Assembly (NCBI GenBank): GCA_021613335.1
Contig: JAJTWR010000231.1
Coordinates: 577,501-641,500, forward strand
Length of the DNA stretch: 64,000 bases
Source of the DNA: Whitmania pigra
Taxonomy: Eukaryota > Annelida > Clitellata > Hirudinida > Haemopidae
Direction of reading: 5' to 3'
Shown here: positions 1 to 15,132 of the stretch, piece by piece
Layout: every line of letters begins with the position of its first letter
How positions within the stretch are numbered: the stretch's first letter is position 1
Position numbers and translations under genes: made by a program
The notes under the pieces: generated by a model
Database searches by the model: none
Seen by the model: the letters and a program-made list of their open reading frames with translations, nothing else
Told to the model about the DNA's origin: nothing

Positions 1-360
1 AGACGGTGGAGGAGCTGACAAGAACGGAGGAGGAAGAGGAGTGGTCGACGGTGGCAGGGAGGACGTGGGGGCAACCACGGCGAAGGACTGAGAACAACCG
101 CTGCGGTCGGAGAACGATCTGACCCTGTTCGTGGCTTGTCTGAAAACTCTCGTCAGGGCCTCGGTGACGCTCAACTCGGCATTTGAACTCCACGAGGAGT
201 CGTTGGAACGAGTGGTTGAAGAAGCTGGTTGGCTGGTCGATCTCGACTGCTCCGATGTTTGTGTCTCCTTTGGGGTGTCTGAAGCGTTGGAATTGCGGTT
301 GAATTTGAAGTTTTTCAAACTCTTTGAAATCTCCAAGCAGGCTTTGCTGATGGTTGACAT
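1..360 (-). CDS. Partial first exon of an unrecognised Ser/Pro-rich protein
   Basis: Reading the minus strand from an ATG at 360-358, the frame stays open for 120 codons to the window edge. An in-frame TAG lies 27 nt upstream, so this ATG is the first possible start. The region is clearly more GC-rich than the DNA beside it, as expected for an exon. The product begins MSTISKACLEISKSLKNF, continues as a Ser/Thr-rich low-complexity stretch, has a short helical segment (SVTEALTRVFRQATNRVRSF, about residues 67-86) and ends in a proline-rich run with PPPF and APPP. Pro-rich runs like these often bind SH3, EVH1 or profilin domains, but that is only inference. I do not recognise the family. The plus-strand ORF over the same bases is probably its shadow. 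Confidence 0.6.
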   Translation of the reverse strand, partial: MSTISKACLEISKSLKNFKFNRNSNASDTPKETQTSEQSRSTSQPASSTTRSNDSSWSSNAELSVTEALTRVFRQATNRVRSFSDRSGCSQSFAVVAPTSSLPPSTTPLPPPFLSAPPPS

Positions 361-1396
361 GATCGAAAAGACGTGATTGATACTCTATCGTACAGCTCTT
401 CAATCTATGATTAGCGGTGCAGATTTGGTCTTTTCTCAGTTAGTCCTTTCTTTTAGCTTTTCAGCGACTAAATTCCGCAATGTTTGGAAAATTTCGTGGG
501 CGAAATTAAGAAAAAAAACTAATTAAACGAATTGACCGAATTGTGAATAAGAAATTGGCTTGGGATGTGCAATTATTTGAAGACAGAGAAATATTGGCTG
601 CCTTTGCATTTTGCTGTCTCACTCCTTCACAGGATGCATTTGCTGCGTTGACATACGATGCTCTAAAATCCGTCACCACTACCATCATCATCATCACCAT
701 CATCATCGTCGTCGTCATCATTACATTCTCATCGTAGTCATCGTCATTCTCCAGTTGTGTAGTAAGCAAGAATCAGTGCCTCCGCTAAATTGTTGGAGAA
801 TTTTGCGTTCATTTTTGGCATTTAACATTATATAACATTAAATAACATTAAATAACATCTTGAAGTTTCAAAACTTCAAAAACTCCCCTGAGCTGGAAAA
901 TGCACAATTTCAGGAAAGTTTCTTCAACCTCTCGCAAGGAGTTCGCTCGGAATAATAATTAATCCAGATTCAGATTTTAAAAAACATTTAAATTATCACT
1001 GTTATTATTATTATTATTTATTAATTGATTAAATTATGATCGCATCAACGTTTGACATAACCACTTGCAATGTGATTCCGAAAGTGTTCTTATTCAGTCT
1101 CCTGAATGTCTCTGAGTGAGCAGGAGATGGGTGCATGGATGCATTTTGTTTGCAATGCGCCCAGCCTCGTGCATGGTCACACTAGCCTGCTCGATGTTAA
1201 TTGGACATGTTATGCTGTTATGCAACTCATTAATATTCATGATCATCTGCTGACAATTTAATCATCAATTGTTATTTTGTTATCCAACTCATTAATATTC
1301 ATGATCATCAATTTAATCACATTGCGAGATGGTTGTTGACACTTATTTGCTCACTCTGGATTATAATTCTCGAATAAGTCTGATTATTTCTGACTA
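361..1396. other. Intergenic, no gene seen
   Basis: This is AT-rich upstream sequence of the minus-strand exon at 1-360. It contains a short (CAT/CGT) stretch near 675-745 and a local repeat near 1230-1320 in which a segment containing ATTAATATTCATGATCATC occurs twice about 60 bp apart. I see no credible ORF, tRNA or other RNA. Confidence 0.5.
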
Positions 1397-1676
<280 letters not shown>

Positions 1677-3218
1677 GATAATTATGTATTTATTATAGAA
1701 CTATCATGTAATCATTTGAGCTTAAAAAGGTTCGAAATTATTTATTATTCTTGCTGGAAAGTAAGAAAAAACAATCGATTAATTTATTTAATTACCTTAT
1801 TACTGAAAATATTTTAACCGCAGCCATGAAATTGAACTGCATTCCTGACTGACAGCCCATCATCCATCACCGCATAATTATAAAATAAATTGCAAAATGT
1901 ATTTGCAATTATTTGAAATTATTTAATTTAATAAATAAAATTTAATAAAATAACATAAATACTTAACTTCTACTTAACACCTTGACTTAAAAACGCCAAA
2001 TACAAAACGAGGTACAAAATCACTCCTCGCCCTTCCAGCTACGAGTCGTGAGTGAGTCATCATGGATTAGTCATTTGCAGTCCCCTGATTTGTTTTTGAT
2101 AAAAAGATTTCTGAGCATTTGCCATTTTGTTTTTCTGTAATTAGGAACAAATGTGGATTAAATGTGTTTTAATTACAGACATTAATTACACATTTTAATG
2201 AATTTACAAAGTAATATTAACATTAACATTAAGTTTTAAAGTAACACTGCTTACGCCAACGTAATCATAATCATGACCAGTTATGTCTTTCGTTTGACGA
2301 GCAACTAACGTAACAACTAAAATCAATATGTGCGTCTGGATTTTCAAGTTCACAAATGCTCATCATCCTCATCATCGTCATCGTTATCATCAACATCATC
2401 ATCATCATTACTATAATCATTTTCATCGTTACCATCGTAGCTACGATAGTTTGAAAGAAAATTGTTATTTGAATTAGAAATAAATAGCCACTTAAAAGTC
2501 GCTTAAAAAATCCTTCTAAATTTCTTCCCTTCAATCCACAAAAAAACGTTTAATTTTCGTTTTTTTCTGTTTTTTTAAAGTTTTAGGAAACTCAAACACT
2601 TAGGAAGCTCTTAATGTGAACAAAAATGCAAGCATATTAATTTCATTTTTTTAAAGAAAAAAATACTATTTCGAGGTATTTTCAAGTTATTTGATTCCCT
2701 GGTTATACTCTGTTCTTAGATTAGAAATTTCCAAGTAATTTTGCTCCTAAAAAGACATCTTAATCCATCAATCATGTCTTCAATCAATTACTCAATCATT
2801 CAATCAATCAATCAGTCAATCATTCGATCCATCATCACCGTTACGTAAAACAATAAATTTCTCAATTTCTGTATAATCTGTCCTAATTAGGTTTTTCGTG
2901 AAATTTTAATGCCTTCAATTGAAAATGAATGCAACCTTTTAACAAATAAAATAATTTTCGTTGTTGTTCTCGAAGGTATTAAATTATAATATAATAGAAT
3001 GTAATGATTTATAAAATGTGCTTAAATCATAATATAATAGAATGTAATGAATTATAATACCTGCTTAAATTATTATGTAATAAAATATAATTAATCATAA
3101 AATGTGAATTACAAAGAAATGTGCGTGATCTGGAAAGGCGGGAATATTTTGTCACCATTGGAGCTTATTATCATTCCTGACGATGCTTTTAGCAGGATAA
3201 GCTAAGTGGGTGGCGGAT
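1677..3218. other. Intergenic, no gene seen
   Basis: AT-rich sequence. The only structured parts are a short (CAT)n-like stretch near 2359-2440 and an AATCAATC-type run near 2765-2835. No splice-flanked open frame was found. Confidence 0.5.
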
Positions 3219-3403
3219 GCATTGATGCATGAACGCATAGTTACATGCACGGATGCATGGATGAGTGGATGTATGAATGGATGCACGGATATATGCATTG
3301 ATGCATGAACGCATAGTTACATGCACGGATGCATGGATGAATGGATGTATGAATGGATGCACGGATATATGCATTGATGAGTGGATGTATGAATGGATGG
3401 ATG
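3219..3403. repeat. 76-bp minisatellite, about 2.4 copies
   Basis: Units begin with GCATTGATG at 3219, 3295 and 3371, a constant period of 76 bp. Copies 1 and 2 are nearly identical and copy 3 is truncated. Each unit is itself built from degenerate GATGCATG/GGATG words, so the array probably grew from a GATG-like simple repeat. The His/Ile-rich ORFs over it are artefacts. Confidence 0.85.
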
Positions 3404-3628
3404 AAAGCCAAGTACCTCAATCTCAAGCAGCAACATGGTTTTAGTGACACATCACAATGCCTCGTCAATTATTTTCCACATTCCAAGTGGCTCCAGGCTT
3501 CCTTCCCTCCACAAAGTCATTTTCTCTCATTCCTTCATTTTCCATCTTTCACTCGTTCTCAAAGCTAAGTTGTCTCACGTGTCCCCTTACGAATATAATT
3601 GAATAGCTTCGAGCGTTGTGCTTTTAAA

Positions 3629-3880
3629 TTATATATAAAAGAATTATATCGTATTTTCAATTATATATAAAAAAATTATATCATATTTTAGAATAATATT
3701 TTCAATTATATATAAAAAAATTATATCATATTTTAGAATAATATTTTCAATTATATATAAAAGAATTATATAATATTTTAAAATAATATTTTCAATTTTT
3801 TCAATTATATATAAAAAAATTATATAATATTTTAAAATAATATTTTAAATTATGTATAAAAGGATTATATAACGTTTTAA
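3629..3880. repeat. 45-bp AT-rich tandem repeat
   Basis: The word TTATATATAA (or TTATGTATAA) recurs at 3629, 3661, 3706, 3751, 3805 and 3850. Spacing is mostly 45 bp, with one 32-bp unit and one 54-bp unit carrying a 9-bp insertion. Confidence 0.85.
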
Positions 3881-4377
3881 AAGAAGAAATTAAAAAAGTC
3901 AGAACGTGTCTCAGATATCCAGCTATTTCTAGAGAACCTTTTTGTTTAATTATGTTAACAATTGTCATTATCATTCCTATATTTAATTGTAATGTTTTAA
4001 TTGCAGTTTTTCCAAGATATTTATTAACAAATAACAATAATAAGAAGAACAATTCTCGTCACACTACGTAATTATATTGTTAAATAATAATAAATATATT
4101 TTATATATAGTGAATTTTATATATGTTTTCTTTAGGTTTATGAGTTTATTGAATCAAACAAACAAGCCGCTATATTCAGAGAAAACACAAATTTTGTATT
4201 TATGTTTATTGCTTATGTTATTTTTATTATTTACAATATTTCCATTGTTTATGTAATTTTTATTATTTATAGAATTATTTCTGAATAGATAAACCGGTTC
4301 AACAGGTTCTCAAAAGACTCGAACTCTCAAAATTCTCAATTCAGTTTCGCCGGTCAACCATATGGCCTGTCGGAGAT

Positions 4378-4486
4378 GGAACGAACGAACGAACAAACGA
4401 ATGAATTAACGAACGAACGAACGAACGAACGAACGGACGAACGAACGAATGAATGAATGAATGAACGAACGAACGAACGAATGAGT
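4378..4486. repeat. (AACG)n tetranucleotide repeat
   Basis: About 110 bp of GAACGAAC-type units with scattered AATG variants. Confidence 0.9.
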
Positions 4487-4639
4487 GACGTTGATAAAGA
4501 AGTGAGTGAACGAATCATGTGTCATAACATGATTTTCAACAAAAACGTACTGTAAATAATATTTCAAATTACATTTTAATATACTTACATTTTATTAAAA
4601 TTATTATTTCATATACACTTTCCATTAACTTATTCGAAC

Positions 4640-4708
4640 AGGTGACGATGACGATGGTGATGATGACGATGACGATGACGATGATGATGACGATGATGAT
4701 GATGATGA
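4640..4708. repeat. (GAT/GAC)n microsatellite
   Basis: Imperfect GATGACGATGATG-type repeat. It makes Met/Thr-rich artefact ORFs. Confidence 0.85.
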
Positions 4709-4980
4709 CAGAAAACTATAAGCTTCTCAGAGCAACGTGCTCGGATAATTCTGTTTGTTTTTATTTTCCTCGAAAATATTTCAAAGCTTCAATTAAATCC
4801 GTCTTCAAATTTCAAATGCTTCGAAATATTGAGCACAATTTTGCAATTATCTTTTTCTGACACGATAATATTTCAGAATACGTTTGATTTAATAATAAAT
4901 CATTTTATAAATCGTTTTATAATAAATGCTAAGCATTTGCTTTCGCCGAGTTAGGAAATAAATAAATAAAAATAATAACG

Positions 4981-7994
<3,014 letters not shown>

Positions 7995-8186
7995 ATGGAC
8001 GAAGAAGTTCGAAAATCGCTAAAGGAACTATTAATCCTTCGAGGCATCGGAAGCGAGAAATCATGTATTAAAATGGTTTTCCATTTAGTTTCCAACATCA
8101 CTTTCAGTGATTGCTCCAGTAAGTTGTTGCTAAAGGCCGTTGATTATCAATACAATCTAATAGGAAAGCTGATTTCACAAAGTTAA
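7995..8186 (+). CDS. Possible small gene, 63 residues, unrecognised
   Basis: ATG at 7995 opens a 63-codon frame ending TAA at 8184-8186. The product is a mixed charged/hydrophobic peptide (start MDEEVRKSLKELLILRG, end LISQS) with amphipathic helical character, more protein-like than most short frames here. A strong donor, A|GTAAGT, lies inside it after 8118. It may therefore be a first exon rather than a complete gene. Splicing from that donor to the acceptor before FANCB at 8310 would read a stop, so it does not appear to be FANCB exon 1. I do not recognise the family. Confidence 0.35.
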   Translation: MDEEVRKSLKELLILRGIGSEKSCIKMVFHLVSNITFSDCSSKLLLKAVDYQYNLIGKLISQS

Positions 8187-8320
8187 TTAAAATTCAAATA
8201 AATTTAATTGCTTGCCTCTTATATTTGAGGCGCTAGATATGAACATACGAAACAGAAAGTGGGAGTTAGGCATGATTGTTTACATTTCTGTAATTCAACG
8301 CGGGTTTTAGGTTGCTAAAT

Positions 8321-11300
8321 ATGCGTAAGTTATCTTGCTATTGTGGATATTTGGTGAGAACTGATCAAGTTTTCGGTTCTGAAAATAAGGACAGCTCAAG
8401 AAATATAAATATTATGCGCTTCGATCCAATGAAGAAACAAATTTTAAAGTCTGTATCTTCACAAATACCTCCACACGATCAACATAAACATGGGCAAGAA
8501 TTTGTAACTATTCAGCAGGAAGCTTTTGAAGCTATCGATTTAGATTCAAATTTAAAAAACATGTATATTTTGTTGGTGCTCAAGGCTGGTTCCGATTCAA
8601 CTAAAATCTTTGGGAGATTGTTTTGCCTGGTGAATTTCAAGTATTTCAGAGTTTGTATGGAATTTGAACTGCCTGTTCCAGTGGATCATTATGAGAATCA
8701 AAACATGTATGTTACTCATGGCCCACTCGTTTGTTATGCCGACCGATGCAAAGTGTACCTGGTCTGCAAAAGTGAAAAAATTCAAGTTCTGGATGGTATT
8801 GAAAATTTCAAACTGCTTAATACAAAATGCATTTACAATAAACATTTGAAACATGATCAGATAAACATTATTGGCATTTCTCGTGGAGATGAAAGCCATT
8901 CAAGGGGGACAAGTTTTGTAAATTTGGTCATCATTTTTGGTGATAGAGAATTAACACTCAGAAAGCAACTAACCAGTCTCATTTTCTGTATTTATGCATC
9001 CATTGTTACATCCTTGTACATCAGACCAAACGTAGAAAAGATTGACTGTGGTGATGATGATGATAATATTAGTGGTGATGTCATTATTGCAACATCCCAA
9101 CAACAAATGATTTACTTTAAAAACAAAGAATTCAAAATGGCTGCTGAACTCCCTTTTGCAGATGCTTCAAAAATTGTTGAATTCTGCTCGTCATCAGGAA
9201 AGACATTTTTCTTTGTGCAATCCTCAAAAGGTTCCTGCTGTATTGTGGATGCCAACACTTTTGAGGTGTGATATATTTTGCATAATATATTTATTAATTA
9301 CACCACTATTATAAATTTTAGTAATTATATTACCAATTGCGTTATTAATTTATAAACATTTGTAAACAATGATCTGGACAGATAACATGGTCTCTCTCTA
9401 GCCAATCAGAAGAGTGGATTATCCTTGTGGATGATTTCATTGGTCGAGGTTCATGTCAAGTGCTTTTCATAAAGTTGCCTGCTAATAAAAAACCTGACAT
9501 TCTGACCATCATCGATGATCTTGATGATGATGATGAAGACATGGATGTTGATACTGATCCACAGAATAAAACACCTGATATTTTCACTATCATCAATGAT
9601 CTTGATGATGATGATGATGACGATGACCTAGATGCTGATAATGATCCAAAGAATTGGAAATACTTTCTAAATGACTTCTCTGGACTGCAATGTTCAAATA
9701 ACCTCACAAAAATGGTAATTGATTCATTTTTCTACAAAACATTGATTATCAGAATGGTTAGATTGCAAAATATTCACATGAAAAACATTATTATAGGGCG
9801 TGCAGGTTAGCCGAATGGGTTAAGTGCCTGCATGCGACTGTAATGGCAACAGTCGTGCTTGAAACCCAGCCTGCACTGCCACCAGCTCCCTTGGGAAGGA
9901 GCGCTATATGAATGGTTACAAGAAGCGCCTCTGACAATATGCATATGACACTATATAAATGAAGTTACAATTATTACTTGTTATTTATTACCCCATAAAA
10001 GGATTAAACATGCATGTATTTCATTCAAGGAATGGTTGAATAAGATAATTACAAACTCATATTTCTCTCTTGGTTCTAGTCAGAGATGAATTCCTATTAA
10101 TTAGTTGTGTCTTCTTTCTATTTAAATATTATTTCGTTTTGATGATATTTCACTTCAAAAGGAAAAAGAAATGTTTAGTGCACGCGATGATGAGGACGAT
10201 AAGGACAATGAGTCGGAAAATTTAGTGCCTGCTGTGGTACTTGAAGCAGTGGAGAAGAAATACAAGGAAACATATCTTAAATTGGAGGAGACCAAAAAGG
10301 ACAAGCATTTAAAGATGAAGATGATCAGAGAGGCACACAGGTCGATAACCAACGAACTCGCAGGTGTTCCAACCCGTTGCACTGTGTCTTACGACTTGGT
10401 GAGTAGATTTTAAACTATGACTAATAACTAGTTCTAATAATGCATGCTTAACTGAGATTAATTCTAGCTAATAACTGATAATTCTAACTAATGTTCCATC
10501 TCTCTGAAGGTTAATCTGATGGATGATTCCAGTCAGAAGCTCCGACTGAATGTCGTCGACAACGAAAGAGAAGGAGTCGAAAGACGTGACTCGAATGCTG
10601 ACGTCGAAATTGTTGATGAATTGTGGCAAGGAATTTTCATGAACAAGTGGATAGTTGTTGTGCACGTCAGAAACAATTCCAATACCAGGTGAATATTTTA
10701 ATTGTTCAGTTAAAGGATCTTGTTTTTTTGTTATGATTTTTGACAATTCATATTTCAGTGAAAGCTAGCTTTTCAAAGACTTCTTGCAAATTACATATTT
10801 TTGAACGACATTTTTTGCTTAATTCAAGCTGCTAAATACATTAGACATCTTAATAATTATTCTTATTAATTTAATTTTCAAATAAAATAAATGTTAATAT
10901 TATAAGTTTTGAAGAGGTATTGAATATTAAATGCTGTAGATGAAATGGATTTATTTAAGATCTATTTTTCAAATACTTACTGGAATGAAATACTCACTGT
11001 TGACTTTTTATATGAAATATTTGATATCTTATTTTATTTAAATCCTCAGAAAGATATTCAACATTTCCTTGTCTTGCATGGGAACCACGAATCAGTTACA
11101 CATGTGCGACAACAACTCCCCAGGGAGAGGGGAGTCCTTAGCCTTCAAGTTAAAAGGAACAGAAAATAAAATCTCAAACGTGGAGTTTATTCTCGGTTGC
11201 CTGGCAAATAAAAGTAAACCAAACTCTCAAAGTGGCGTTTCTTCAAATGCAAGACCTCATACTCCCAAATATTTGTGCTCAAAGGATTATGAACTTTTGG

Positions 11301-12330
11301 AGACTACTTTGTTCTGTGGAGAAGAGTGTTATGTAGTTTGTTCTCAAGATGTGCCATTACTCATTGACACCAATGAATTTTCTTGTGATATTTTCTTGCA
11401 CTGGAATGAAACAAATCATTCTGAGCAAAATGTGTCACTTGCAAGCAATGAAGATTTTAATGGTGATGTACTTTTTGCCACAAATCATGTGAAACACATT
11501 GCCATTGTGAAACTTTCAGATCAGAGTTTTACAAAACTTATGTTTGATCCAAAAATACCCAATTTTCAACCAGAGTGTATGAGTTAGTCTAGCTGGAATT
11601 TGTCGTTGTTTATTTTTAGATCTAACTTAATTAAATATTTGTTGGCAGGTACAATTTATGCTGTATTACTGGCAGCTCTAAACTTCACAAAATTAGAACT
11701 TAAGACCTCATTTTGTAATGACCTTTTGAATGTGTTTGCAAATGTGCTCCTGAGCAGGCTCAAGTTCAATTTTATTCAGCAATATGGATTTTTCTGGTCA
11801 GAGGAAACAGGCTCTCACATGAGCAGATGTGCAGTCTTTGTGACAAAAGCTGTTTCACATCACATTGACATCGTGCTATTTTTTGGGTTTGTAGACGTTT
11901 TATTTCATTTAAATATCTTGCAATCTGGATTTATTTCAAAGCTGGTACAAATTTTGACAGATCATCATCCAATCTGGGTTTCTTTTTAGATAAATTATAT
12001 GAGAGTTTTGCTAGAGATTTGGAAGTTAAAGTACAAACTTTGCTGCAAGAGAATGAATCCGTTGAAAAAATTTACGAAAATTTGAAGAAAGAAGCCTTAC
12101 TTCCTCGAGAAGATCATGTGCCTGTGTTTTACAGTACCGACTCTGAGCAAGATATAGGCGATGAAATTAGTAAAATTAGGGCAAAGTTTGAAAAGAAGAG
12201 AACGCTTATAGACGTTGTTAGCACGCGGTGCCCGGAGCATGCAAACCAACATGCAACAGCCTCGGTCGTCAAGTGCTTGAGAGGCACAGATAGAGCGGTT
12301 GCGTCGCTATCGACTTGTTTCGAAAAGTAA
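8321..12330 (+). CDS. FANCB: Fanconi anaemia group B protein (FANCB), about 7 exons
   Basis: FANCB is a scaffold subunit of the Fanconi core E3 ligase, which monoubiquitinates FANCD2-FANCI at interstrand crosslinks in the nucleus. Exons: 8321-9267, 9402-9714, 10162-10398, 10510-10688, 11050-11582, 11649 to about 11944, and about 12006-12330. All junctions keep frame except the last, which I could not fix. Family matches by memory are strong in the N-terminal half: HGPLVCYADRCKVYLV, then LPFADASKIVEF followed by GKTFFFVQ, then LVDDFIGRGSCQVL, all in the human order. The C-terminal half is more divergent. Total is about 940 residues against about 860 in human. The excess includes a duplicated acidic block in exon 2. 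The ATG at 8321 follows an AG, so a 5' non-coding exon is possible. A SINE sits in intron 2. SNRPF starts 214 bp downstream on the same strand. Confidence 0.85.
9796..9985 (+). mobile_element. tRNA-derived SINE in FANCB intron 2
   Basis: The head has an A-box-like TTAGCCGAATGGGTTAAG and a B-box-like GTGCTTGAAACCC with spacing like a tRNA. The body reads CTGCACTGCCACCAGC and then GGAGCGCTATATGAATGG. The tail ends in ATATAAATGAAGTTAC followed by ATT-rich sequence. The body is shared with the copy at about 17400 and with a minus-strand copy near 50940, so this is a dispersed family. Confidence 0.75.
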
Positions 12331-12357
12331 TTAAACAACTTTTTTAAAATTATTGCT

Positions 12358-12363
12358 AATAAA
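12358..12363 (+). terminator. Poly(A) signal of FANCB
   Basis: AATAAA starts 28 nt after the FANCB stop codon. It implies a very short 3' UTR, well before the SNRPF start at 12545. Confidence 0.5.
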
Positions 12364-12544
12364 CGACTTAACAATTTAAGTGTTTTCAAAATAATTTTCA
12401 GTCTTTTTTATTAAATTACTTTGGAGATTTGAGTCAGTTTACTTTTGGATCTATGTAGTTGCAATCGCTTCCGCCAGTGTTTGGGTAAATTGTGCCGCCT
12501 TATACCGAATTGCACGGCTTCATAAATTGTTTAGAACAGAAAAC

Positions 12545-13574
12545 ATGACGGTATGTATATTTTTTTGTTTTTGTTCGCTACGTTGACTTTTCTATTTTAT
12601 TTGTTTTTAATGGACGATCAAGCACGCTTGGTGCGGTGATAGTTGCCTCAGTCTTGACGTTCGATATTACTAAAAAATACGTTCGGATAATAGTCTTAAT
12701 ATTTTGGTTTAGTTTGAGGGAGCATCGTTAAATACATTCAATAAGCCGGGGTTGCAGTGATTGAACTGTTAGTAAATAGAGTAGATAGTTTGTGCGTGGT
12801 GTACATTGATTTATAACATTTATTGAGCTCAGTTTATTTTTTACTATGTCATACTTGCATTTTTAAAGAAAATTATTGTAATTTTTAAACTGAATGTATT
12901 TGAATTCTTCCTATTTTTTTGAATTGGTGAGGATTGTGTTTCTTGATTCTGTGGTCATTATATTATCATGCATTTGTTCTAGCATAGGTTGAGTAAACTG
13001 TTGATTCATAAATGTAACATTGAAATGGTTTTTAACAGACACTCCCTCTCAATCCTAAACCATTCTTGAATGGCCTTGTTGGAAAGCCTGTTATTGTTAA
13101 GCTGAAGTGGGGCATGGAATACAAGGGATATCTTGTCTCTGTTGATGGATACATGAATCTTCAGGTATGATTTTCAATGAAAAATTTTTGTATATGTTAT
13201 TAATTAATTAAGTAATAAGGCAGTAGTAATGTATGGATGTCCTTATATGTTCAATACTTTTGTTTGCTTTCTTTCTCCATTCTTTTGGTGATTAAACATC
13301 ACATGCAAATAAATTTCAGCTTGCAAACACTGAGGAGTTCATTGATGGAGCTTGCTCTGGGAAGCTGGGTGAAGTGATGATCAGGTAATTGTGCAGCAGA
13401 CATTGTGACTTATTTAATTCTGTAATCTTGTATTTTTATATCTTTATGCATTTGTTTGATGGAAATAAATGCTATCAGACTATAATGTACAATTTTGGAT
13501 GTTGCAGATGTAACAACGTTCTCTACTTGAGGGGAGTCGACGATGCTGCTGAAGATGGAGAGATGAAGGAATGA
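12545..13574 (+). CDS. SNRPF: Small nuclear ribonucleoprotein F (Sm F), 4 exons, complete
   Basis: Sm F is one of seven proteins of the heptameric ring assembled on U1, U2, U4 and U5 snRNAs. Exons: 12545-12550, 13039-13164, 13320-13384, 13508-13574, all with GT-AG borders and matching phases, giving 87 residues (human 86). The first exon codes only Met-Thr. The protein is almost identical to the vertebrate one: [12 protein letters not shown], then [20 protein letters not shown] (Sm1 motif), then the Sm2 motif with [11 protein letters not shown] and an acidic tail ending DGEMKE. The closeness to FANCB upstream (about 214 bp) allows shared regulation or an operon-like pair, but nothing in the sequence proves it. 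Confidence 0.97.
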
Positions 13575-15132
13575 TCAGTGCTTTCTGATCAATGAGGACC
13601 GCTGTTATAATTTTTCTTAATATTTCAAATGTCATTTGTTCTTGTGATCAGGCCATGTTGTGTTGTTGCATTGAATACACTTAGGAAGTTTCAATCGAAC
13701 TGAGCAACATGTTGGAGTTAAATACTGTGTGGGTGCTTGTACAAGATGGCGTTTAACGGGGATTGTTCGGTCTGGTGCTTTGGGAATTTTGGTTTTTGTC
13801 CAGTTATGCTGGTCCTTTGCAAGCCACCAGCAGTGACTGAAGTTTTGGTTTCACCGTTTCTCAATTTTATGTGTTGGAATCTGGTTGAGTCCGTCTGACC
13901 ATCAGGAATTGTAATTTGTTCAATGGGTTTATTGGTAAGCCCTTGAATTGTGCGATTATGTTGTTGGTGTTTGAAGGCGAAATTAACTCATTCGTATTCA
14001 TGGCTGGAAAGAGGCTTAATTACTTTTCCGTGAGTTTACTTCTGTGCCACTGCAAAGAAACGTGCATGGCATTGGCGAAATCTGATTGGGCGGCTGCCCG
14101 AGTTTTATTTGACTGGCCGACTGATGGTCCGTTAGCGCACGTTCGTCGCTAGTGGTGAAAGTGGCGGAGATGTGCGCATCGAGTTTCCTTCTCTCCGAAA
14201 GTCTCTTGACAATTTTGTTTTGTCGCTTATAGCGCTATGAGGTCTTTGTAGCTTTGCTTCCTCGTTACAATTATCATAAGCTCCATCGTAAAATTGTTGT
14301 CGGTAGGGGCAACGCAGCATTGGAACAGATCCTATGCGATGGTCAGTGTCGGATTTAAGCATGATCACCACGCCGGGGTTTCCATCTGGGTAAATACGCT
14401 GACGTACATGGACAATTAAGGGTTAAAAGCCAACTCGCGGGAAGCAATTGATTCAGTTTTTCAGGGTTTTCAAGGGATTGTTGTGGGATAGTGGTGTGCT
14501 TTTGTATCAACGTCTGAGTTAACGATTTCTTGGCCAACATTCGTTTCAATAACCATCACTGGTGACTTCGGGTTTCACACATCCTTAAGGACATTCTTCA
14601 AAGAAAGATACCCTCGACTGAGATTCTTTGTTATATTAATATTTTTTAAGTTAGGTGCAACACGTTCAATAACCATCTATATCGAATGACGAGTATTAGA
14701 GCTGAGTATAAGTTGTAGAACTGCTTAACTAGTTATATTTAAAGAGTATTCGTAAACTCAAATCCCACACATTTTCAAAATTCACGTCTTTTTTATTTAA
14801 ATTGAAATTTTTTTTTGTAGTGCTCTTTTGCAAATTTTATTTTTAAAACCGATTAACTACTTCTATTAAATATTTAAATTATGTGAAATTTAACGTTTTC
14901 TTGGTTTATAAACCAAGCCTATTCAATATGTATTTATGTTTCGTGAATATCTAATGAGTATTTGTATTCACAAGCTGGCCCTCCTCCCAGTTTAAGTCTA
15001 AGCCTCAGGCACAATAACATTCATTCAAAATTTAAAGAAAATGTTTACAGGGTAAATCGAATATTCAGATGAATAGGAGTTTTTATTAGTCACTTTTGTG
15101 GAGTTGGCGAAACTCAACTCGAATTATTTGAT
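13575..15132. other. SNRPF 3' UTR and DENND6 upstream region
   Basis: The first few hundred bases are presumably SNRPF 3' UTR. The stretch 13950-14560 is less AT-rich than its surroundings and has overlapping short ORFs on both strands (13916-14152 plus; 14132-14371 and 14355-14549 minus). None has a recognisable motif or consistent splice sites. It may be promoter sequence of DENND6. Confidence 0.4.

Noticed and set aside
3219..3403. Possible CRISPR-like direct repeats
   Set aside because: The units are contiguous and share one degenerate GATG core without unique spacers, in a eukaryotic genome. It is a minisatellite.
9796..9880. Functional tRNA gene
   Set aside because: A- and B-box-like motifs are present, but the acceptor stem does not close and the body continues as a SINE shared with other sites.
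10468..10746. 92-codon minus-strand frame
   Set aside because: It is antisense to FANCB exon 4.
13916..14549. Cluster of short ORFs on both strands
   Set aside because: They overlap each other, lack motifs and have no matching splice signals. The higher GC may reflect a promoter.
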